Of a stretch of DNA of 64,000 nt, positions 56,870 through 64,000 are shown one piece after another (position 1 is the stretch's first letter; every line of letters begins with the position of its first letter). This DNA is from Bostrychus sinensis (lineage: Eukaryota; Chordata; Actinopteri; Gobiiformes; Eleotridae), in assembly GCA_020698575.1 (NCBI GenBank), contig CM036240.1, positions 18,222,211-18,286,210 on the forward strand, read 5' to 3'. The notes beneath the pieces are model-generated. The model was not told where the DNA came from and ran no database searches. It saw nothing but the letters and a program-made list of their open reading frames with translations. Made by a program: the position numbers and the translations under genes.

Positions 56870-59800
56870 TCAATTTCCACTCCTTTGACTCTCCTGGCCA
56901 AACATTAGGTAGAACGGTGGAAATCCTGTAGTCTCGTGAGCAGTGCTGTTGTACATCAATGTCAAGGTGTGCAGCATTTGGGGCCAGGCCTGTTTTGTTC
57001 GTGGTGAGAGTGTTCTGATCATATTGCCCAGTGTACGGTTGAATCGCTCAGCAGACCCATTGCCCATTGGATGGTAAGCGGTGGTGCGAGATTTTTTGAC
57101 ACCTGACACCTGAAGAAGGGCTGCTATTAATTCACTCTCAAAATTAGCACCTTCATCTGAATGTATTCTCTCTGGGAATTCATAATAGCAGAAGAAATTA
57201 TCCCACAACTTCCGGGCAACATGTTTAGCTGTCTGATCAGGACAGTAGAAGGCATGTGCCAGTCTTGTAAAGTGGTCTGTAACAACTAATACATCAACTG
57301 GGCGATTCTTGGAATCTTCAGCCATCCAGAAGTCTATGCATACCAACTCCAATGGGGCTGTTGTTTTAATGCTTTCAAGCAGCGCACGGCCATCAGGCTC
57401 TGGCGTCTTGGCTATTACACATCTAGCGCAATGTTTTACATATTCTCTGACATTGCGCACCCAAGCCATCTGTGGATGCATCAGTGGAAAGTATGAATGG
57501 CTGGGAAAAATCAGGGTGGGCGAGAACAACATTACTGAGCAAGGCATTTTTTAAGTTTTGCAGAGCAAGGTCACATTCTGGAGTCCAGTCAGCAGCGGTC
57601 AGTTTCCGATAAGTATTCATACGCTTTTGCCTTGGCTTTTTGTTTGACTTGTAGGCCTTTGCTTCAGATGTAAGGTGGAAGAGGGGTTTTGCCACTGTTG
57701 AACAGTTTGGAATGAATCGCTGGTACCACATAACCAAACCCAGGAACGATTTAATCTTTTTGGGACATGGAGTCAAGCCATCAGGTGACATTAAATCTGA
57801 TTTGGACTCTTTAGATATAGCCTCCACCTTTTCAGGGTCTGTGGATACTCCGTTGCTGTCAATAACATGACCCACAAAGTGGACTGAGTGGCGCAGAAAG
57901 TGACTTTTTGGGGGCCAGTTTAAGGTTGTATCTCCAAAGGCGATCAAAGACCATCTCAAGCCTCTTCAAAGCCTCTTCCTCACTTGGTGCAAAAACCATT
58001 AGGTGATCCAGGTAGCACAGGAAACTCAAGAAATTCTGATCTCCAAAGATCATCATCATGGGCATAAAACTTGCAAATTCACTTGTAGACTTTCTAATGA
58101 TGCCCTTTTCTTCCATTTTATGTAAAGTCTCTCTCAGATTTTGGTAATGAGCTGGTGGAACACGTCTGTAGGGCAGTTTGAAAGGTCTCTCATCCACCAG
58201 ATGGATTTTGTGAATAAAGTCTTTAACTTCCCCACAATCAAGCCTGTGTTTGGAAAAGATGTCAGTATACTTCAGAATAAGTTTACACATTCTCTTTTTG
58301 CATTGATCTGACACTTCACACGACTGGAGGTCTAGCTCATTTAAACCATACTCTTCCAAAGCTTGTGTTATGTCAGACACATCTGACAACTGGTCAGTTG
58401 CAATGTGTTGGCTGTTGATCTTTAAAGATACACTATTGCTTGGCTGGAGCTCCTCAACAGCTAGGCAAGGTGACACATCTATGGGCTTATCTGTAGGGTT
58501 TACAATTTTCATAGGGATCCATCCATCTCCCCACAAAGGAGTCACCACTCTGCCAACGAGGATATTTCTTGGAATGGAACGAGACTTTGTTGGTTCAACC
58601 ACCACATGGCACCCAGGGATTCCACGTGACTTCTCTGGCAGTTTTCCCCACACTAGATGTTCATGACCTGGCAAGAGAGTCACTGCATGGTTTAGTTTAA
58701 CAGTACCCACAATATCAGGAACATCTTCACCTTTCCACCGGTGGATACCAGCAAGCATGGAGCATGAAGTCATCACGGTGTTGTTCAGTGTTAAAAGCAG
58801 TTTGAGAGATCATTTCCCAGTACTCCTTTGACTCTTTGAACTTGTGTGTCAGATATTTGATCACATTGGTCCCAATTATTAACTCATCCACTTGACCAGG
58901 CACAACTAGAGTAGGCACAATGACTGTACATCCATACACTCCAAGCTTTAGATCACAAATTCTCTTTGGGTGTGCACGCTGACCCCCACATCCAATTAGG
59001 ACAATATCTAGAGCTTGGTGATCCACAGGGTCAATAGTGCCAGCAGTGATAAGTCTCTGTTCAACATCCTTATTTACTGAGCAAGCCATAGAGCCGGTGT
59101 CTAACATGGCAGTTAATGTTTCACATTCATTGACAACAACGTGTGTGTAAAATAAGCTGTCACTGCCTTTTAGGCGCTGTGTGTTCTGCAGGATTGCTGT
59201 CATGTGCCTGGAGAGGTTCTCACAGACAGACTCATACACTGATTGGAGATCAGCACTGAGGGATTTATGAAGGCCCACACTGCCCCTCTTAACATGCAGG
59301 CCCTCTAGTTTCCCTGAAGTAAGTGTGAGGCACATGCTAACTGGGGTGTAACAGAGGACATATTGGGACACTGCTGTTTAGTGTGGCCTGGCTGATAACA
59401 GCGAAAACAGAGTCTATGCAGCGGTTTGACAGGGTTTACTAACATTCTGCTGCAGCACAGCCCTCTTATCTGATTTTGTTTCCTGCAGTGCGTCTTCACT
59501 TATTACAGCAACAGCCTGTCTGGCAAAGTGGTCGGCTACAGATTTAGTGTGTCTGGATTTTAACTCTCTGTGGTATTTATCAATCCTCTCTTGAACTTCT
59601 TTGACTGTCCAGCTATCAGCCAGTTTGCTTTTGAACATGACGGACAGAGAGGGTTCATTGCAGTGTCTCACAAACATCAGAGCCACTTCTTTGCTAATGT
59701 CTCCCATGCTCCTCCTCCTCTGACGACTGAGACATTCCTCTGCTACATCAGCAGCTTTTTTTAGGTCCACCCAGTAATCAATGGGACTTTCATGGGTTCT

Positions 59801-60461
59801 TGGAAGGGTGTTATAAAAGTCAGCAAGTGGCATGCAAGAGTATGACAGCTCACTAAAATGTTGTTTAAGGATAGCAAAAATGGCGTCAGGTTCGTGTGAT
59901 ACACTTAAAGATGGATCACTGCATAGGCCAATCTTTACTACATCTCTTGCTCGTCCCATTAGCTTGCTCATAATCTCCTCTGATTGGTCAGTAATACTAA
60001 CTTTCTTTTTTAGATAGAAGGACATTTGGTCAATCCATTCTTGGATAGAGTATTTGTCAGTTGGATCACCGTGGAAGATAGGAGGTTCTTTACAGTCTGA
60101 TTTAAGGAGCATATTTAGCCGAGCAAGATCAACTGTTGCACTGCCAGCTTGAGAATTGTCTTTTTCTGTCAGTAGTCTAGCTGTTACAGAGTCACCAATG
60201 TGTTTCCCTAGCTCAGTGATTAAAACACCCAGGTGTCTAAGCGTGGTGTCTGTGTCAGAAGGCTGGGGATGAATGGGAGTGGAGGTGTAAGGCAGCTGGG
60301 TATCTTTCTCCCCTAACAGGCTAGACCCACCATTATTACATTCACCATTAATCTCTCTGTAACCATGAGGGCAACAACATGCCTCTACCAAAACCCACTC
60401 TGGGACGAACATCCCTGTACTGTACTTCTGTAGTTTCAAACTGCTTTCGTGCCTCAGTCAT
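56870..60461 (-). pseudogene. Gag-pol region, broken by frameshifts and a deletion
   Basis: The reading starts at 60,461 (MTEARKQFET) and is split over at least six frame segments. A gag-like region covers about 60,350-59,500. A CCHC zinc knuckle (CFRCYQPGHTKQQC) lies near 59,409-59,368. The protease motif DTGS is near 59,101. The reverse transcriptase region starts near 58,130 (GIIRKSTSEFAS) but jumps after that to a segment just before the second catalytic motif, which reads YLDH instead of YLDD near 58,005. The thumb and RNase H parts follow (FLGLVMWYQRF, STDAS). The integrase keeps a zinc-binding CARC part and DDE-type landmarks (CIDFW, HSDEGANFE, SAERFNR) at about 57,450-57,040. The copy cannot code for active enzymes. 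Confidence 0.88.
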
Positions 60462-60740
60462 GTTTAGTTTACATTAATAGTAAAACAATATTAAAACCAG
60501 TTTAACAAATATGGCATTCCAGAAAAAAATATGCAGCTTTGGTTAACTAGTGGATGGCTGATAACACCACTCTGTATTTACCACTTAATAAAACTTTTGT
60601 CTCTGCGGGTCTTCAGATGACTAGAATTGCAGCCCAAAGTAAGGTGAAACAGCAGTTGGCTGGTGATGTGACTTCAGGTGTGGACAGGCTCATACACACC
60701 ACACGTTGTCTCAGAACACGGCGCTTTGCTATGGCAGCGG

Positions 60741-60752
60741 GTCACGGCACCA
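60741..60752 (-). other. Primer binding site
   Basis: TGGTGCCGTGAC on the minus strand begins two bases after the 5' LTR. It complements 12 bases of the 3' end of vertebrate tRNA-His (..GTCACGGCACCA) as I recall that tRNA. Confidence 0.6.
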
Positions 60753-60754
60753 GA

Positions 60755-61295
60755 TGTAACCCCTCTACTTCTAGCCAGGCTGCAGAGACGAGACCACTCT
60801 CCAGGTTTAACAGGATTTAATAATCAGTCTGAAATCACAAAATATTAACAGCGATTGTTATGGTGGTGACTGGCCTCAGCTTCTGCCCCTAAACAATGAT
60901 ATTAAACACAAATGAACATTGTAACTGTTACAGGATGTTCACTTTACACTGTATCTTTATCCAGCTACAGCAGGTACACTCCACTGTCAGGCTAACTGCC
61001 AGTTTCAGAGAAATTATAACATGATCAAACACAATTATTATGTACATTAATTGAAAACAAACACTTGGAAAATAAATCTAACACTCTTAAATTACATAAA
61101 AAAACAAATAAAACAAATTTAGTGAAGTGTACACTTTTATAAAAAGACATTAAATCAGAGAGACCAACTATTTATATACCGTTCTCATGTCTCTAATAAG
61201 GCGTTTAAATAAAATGGGGGAATACAACTTATATAAAAAGCACAGGAAAACAGACAACGTTTTGACGACATTCAACACAAAATAACCTTGTTACA
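60755..61295 (-). repeat. 5' LTR
   Basis: 541 bp, nearly identical to 55,671-56,209. Confidence 0.93.
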
Positions 61296-61623
61296 TATGC
61301 TTGAGGGAATTAAATATGCTTTAATTAATAGTAGTTTGTTTTATTAAGTTGTAGTTTATTTATCATTGCATCTGTGTTTGTTGAGCACACCTTAAATTAA
61401 ATACTCCAGGGGTATGATGGTTCCTCTTTCTATTTGCCATGTAATTTGTGTGACACTGTTCATGACCTCAGGCAGCCATCCCAACAGAGTAAAACTAAAG
61501 CAAACAAATACATGTTGTTCCTTTGACTAGCTGAGGATTCATTTACAGGCAAATAGAGTGAACATATGTTATAACAGATTTATAACTCTTTGTGTATTTC
61601 TCTTTGTCAGGAGGAAAAGTGAC

Positions 61624-63277
61624 ATGGCTGCTGATGACAAGTCGTCGTCTTCATCCTCAACAGACTGGAGCATTGAGCCATCTGTCCTTTCTCCCACCAG
61701 CCCTTCACATCTGACACATTTTAAACCGTTGACACCAGAGCAGGACGAACCTCCCCTCCGATCTGCATACAGCTCATTTGTCAACTTGTTTCGGTTCAAC
61801 AACAAAGGCAGGAATACCCACTGTACATTTTCCGTACAATGTAGAATTTTACTTAAGAGGCTAGTGGGAGAGAAAGCCAATGTAATTAAGAATTTGGTGT
61901 GGATACACATCATTGTCAAGATACCAGGAATTATTTACATGATTCAAATTCAATCAAGTCCAGGCTTTGGGGGTCTAGAAAACTAAATTTGAGAGTGGCA
62001 CAACCATAGGAATGAAACTCTTAGATGAAAGTGGATTACAACTTACTATAATTCCTTGGTGGAGGTCCACGCTCTCTGAATATGTCTACTTAATTCATTT
62101 ATTTTGTATGAGCAGATAATAACAATGAGTGATGTAATCCATTTGAAATATTGTTTTTTTTTGTCAGGACCTAAGTGATAAAACTAACATTGGGCCATGT
62201 TCATAGATTTTGATTATGCATTGCATGGAACAGATCAGTGGTGATTAAATGGTGATTAACAGATGATCATATGTTAAAATATATTTATAAATCTGATGTA
62301 TAGTCATCTAAAAGTTTAGGTTTTGGTAATGTTTTGTGTGTTTTCATTCCTTGTGGCAAAGCAGTGCTTACCCTTATTTAATCCTAAACATGTTAATCAC
62401 CAGGCTAATAAATATGCAAACTCATTTCAGAGAGTTACTATAGATACAGAAATTAGTTTTCTGTATATTTTTTTGCTGTCATTAGAAGAAGTCTAGATAA
62501 TTATCTACAGTTTGTGAGGTCATGTGATAGAAACTGCCTGCTTAGGTCAGAGCTATAAACTGGAGCCACATGACGCCTCTAAAATCCTGCAAACTGTAAC
62601 AGATTGAAGTTGCAGTTGACATCTTACATTATCCCAGGTTAGAGATGGTTCAGTGCTCCAAGTGCTTCCACGGGAGCCAAATTATCTATTCCCACAAGAC
62701 TTTTGTTAAACAGCACAGTTGAAAAAAAAAGAGAAAATTATATACAATCACTGTGTTCTGTAAGAATTGTTGGCTGTCTACCTCATTCCTTGTTTTATTT
62801 TTCTTCAACCCCTTAGTTGTTCTTTCATTTATTATATTTGAACCTTTTAAGGAAATGTATTTGTTCTTACTTTCAAGAACAGTTTTTCCCTTGCATGTAC
62901 ATTTTGTAGTGTATTATGCCATATTCATATTTTTTATACTCTCTACAGTACCTAATATGAGTATCTCTTTTTAAATTTTATTTAATTGTATGAACTGTGT
63001 GAAGACTTGTGCCACAGGGTTTTACAGCACAAAGCATGTTTATCTGAGTTATATTATTATTTATAGTTGTACAGTGGACCTAATGCAAAGTCCATGTGTG
63101 TTTGTTTAGAGGAGGGACGGCCTCCCTCCTCTGTTCCAGAAAAAACAGATGTGGCATCCCCTTCTCCTCAGTCCGAGAGGAGGAGCTGGTCCGTCAGCCC
63201 TTCCCATTCAGGCCATGGACCGAGATCCCACCGGAAACAGCATCCTGACCATCTCCGACGCACGTCCACTGCCTCAG
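61624..63277 (+). CDS. pikfyve: PIKfyve phosphoinositide kinase, N-terminal part
   Basis: Makes PI(3,5)P2 on endosomes; only the first two coding exons are in the window. Exon 2 is 61,611-61,807 with ATG at 61,624 (MAADDKSSSSS). It carries LSPTSPSHLTHFKPLTPEQD and SAYSSFVNLFRFNNK, which match the start of vertebrate PIKfyve closely. Exon 3 is 63,110-63,277 (EEGRPPSSVPEKTDV, RRSWSVSPSHSG) and leaves by TCAG|GTAACG. The exon 2 donor appears to be GC (AACAAAG|GCAGGA): this junction keeps the frame, and the nearby GT choices do not. The FYVE, DEP, chaperonin-like and kinase domains lie beyond the right edge. Confidence 0.9.
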
Positions 63278-64000
63278 GTAACGCACATTTTTTATACATT
63301 ATATGTAGTTAATGCAGATGTAGATTTTTTGCAGCAGTCGGCCTTGTTGTTGCTGTGTGCATAAGTCAGACTCAAAATGCATGTTTAGTTGCCAGTATAG
63401 GCTTGAATAAATTGTATATTAACCTGAGGTTTTAAGTTTTTATTGTTTAAAATTGTTATTAAATGTATTATTTTGTCTTTTAAGAACACTATAATTACAC
63501 AACTTGTACATGTAGACACCTAACCTTCCTGTCAGCATAGCTATGTGATCCTTATAGATTAGAAGCTTGAAACATTTGATGGAAAATTGATTTTATCCTC
63601 AATAGAGCTTTCTAAAATATAATATTGTAAAAATGAGGTGCTGTCTCTAGAGTAACTCATTTGTTGCATGTTGGTGTGTACATTACAACAACAAATTAAC
63701 ACTTGAACTCTAGGCAATTTGTTTTCTAATTATTTGCTGTGTTAAACTAATCAAGACACAGATAACAGTGTTAAGGGGGCAAAGATTAAATCTTAGTCCC
63801 CTGGAAAAGTTGTTCAACTCTGACGACTTTTTGTTTGAATGTTAAACAGAAGTAAGAATTTGAGGAAGTATGTGCTCTAAATTAACAAATATGTAAAAGG
63901 TAAAAAAAAAAAAAAAAAGCCACTTTTTGACATGACGGATTTGTTTCACAAAAAATTAATTGTGGAGCTAAAAAGACCTGCTTTTGAATACATTGTTACT
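63278..64000. other. pikfyve intron 3, partial
   Basis: AT-rich sequence with a poly-A run near 63,902-63,918. No exon is recognised before the window ends. Confidence 0.6.

Larger units (their letters stand above)
55671..61295 (-). mobile_element. Ty3/Gypsy-type LTR retrotransposon in pikfyve intron 1
   Basis: The two LTRs (55,671-56,209 and 60,755-61,295) start TGTAAC and end GTTACA. They are flanked by TATG on both sides (55,667-55,670 and 61,296-61,299), a 4-bp target duplication (or 5 bp if the end is drawn one base earlier). Coding order on the minus strand is gag, protease, reverse transcriptase, RNase H, integrase, as in Ty3/Gypsy. The element is antisense to pikfyve. The LTRs differ by two substitutions and one 2-bp indel, so the insertion is recent. 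Confidence 0.93.

Noticed and set aside
49375..61610. Search for idh1 between c2orf80 and pikfyve
   Set aside because: No isocitrate dehydrogenase motif or exon is visible; the interval is filled by sgo2 and the LTR element.

Overview
The window is nuclear DNA of a teleost fish. The evidence is a tandem array of methionine-rich gamma-M lens crystallins (a fish-type expansion), spliced vertebrate genes with GT-AG introns, AT-rich intergenic DNA, and typical fish repeats: a Tc1-like element, hAT MITEs, tRNA-derived SINEs, LINE tails and a Ty3/Gypsy-type LTR element. The species cannot be named from the sequence.

Layout. Positions 1-11.3 kb hold no gene I can support, only repeats and possible regulatory DNA. 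From 11.88 to 47.31 kb lie 17 gamma-crystallin genes, each with three coding exons: a tiny exon 1 of 3-11 codons, exon 2 for the N-terminal two-Greek-key domain, and exon 3 for the C-terminal domain. Three are on the minus strand (11.9-15.8 kb), eight on the plus strand (16.8-35.7 kb) and six on the minus strand (37.0-47.3 kb). The central genes are gammaM2-type, Met-rich and without Trp in the N-domain. The outer genes keep Trp and look more like gammaS and other gamma classes. One central gene (34.9-35.7 kb) carries a one-base frameshift.

The right flank is a conserved vertebrate neighbourhood: c2orf80 (47.9-49.4 kb, minus), a shugoshin most like sgo2 (50.1-54.1 kb, minus, nine coding exons) and the 5' end of pikfyve (plus, noncoding exon 1 ending at 54,908, first coding exons at 61.6 and 63.1 kb). 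From memory, in mammals the gamma-crystallin cluster also sits beside C2orf80 and PIKFYVE, but with IDH1 where the shugoshin lies here. A 5.6-kb LTR retrotransposon with nearly identical LTRs but broken coding regions sits in pikfyve intron 1.

How it works together. The crystallins encode soluble, tightly packed lens proteins. Six plus-strand genes share a promoter module: a MAF-response-like half site and a SOX-like site whose starts are exactly 19 bp apart, followed 35-39 bp later by a TATA box. Six other genes (16.8 kb and five on the minus strand) share a different element, TTTGAATRACAA, upstream of TATA. Two genes (26.0 and 28.6 kb) have an identical 79-bp intron 2, a sign of recent duplication or gene conversion. 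sgo2 and pikfyve are divergent and probably share a bidirectional promoter with an NRF1-like site and a CHR-like element.
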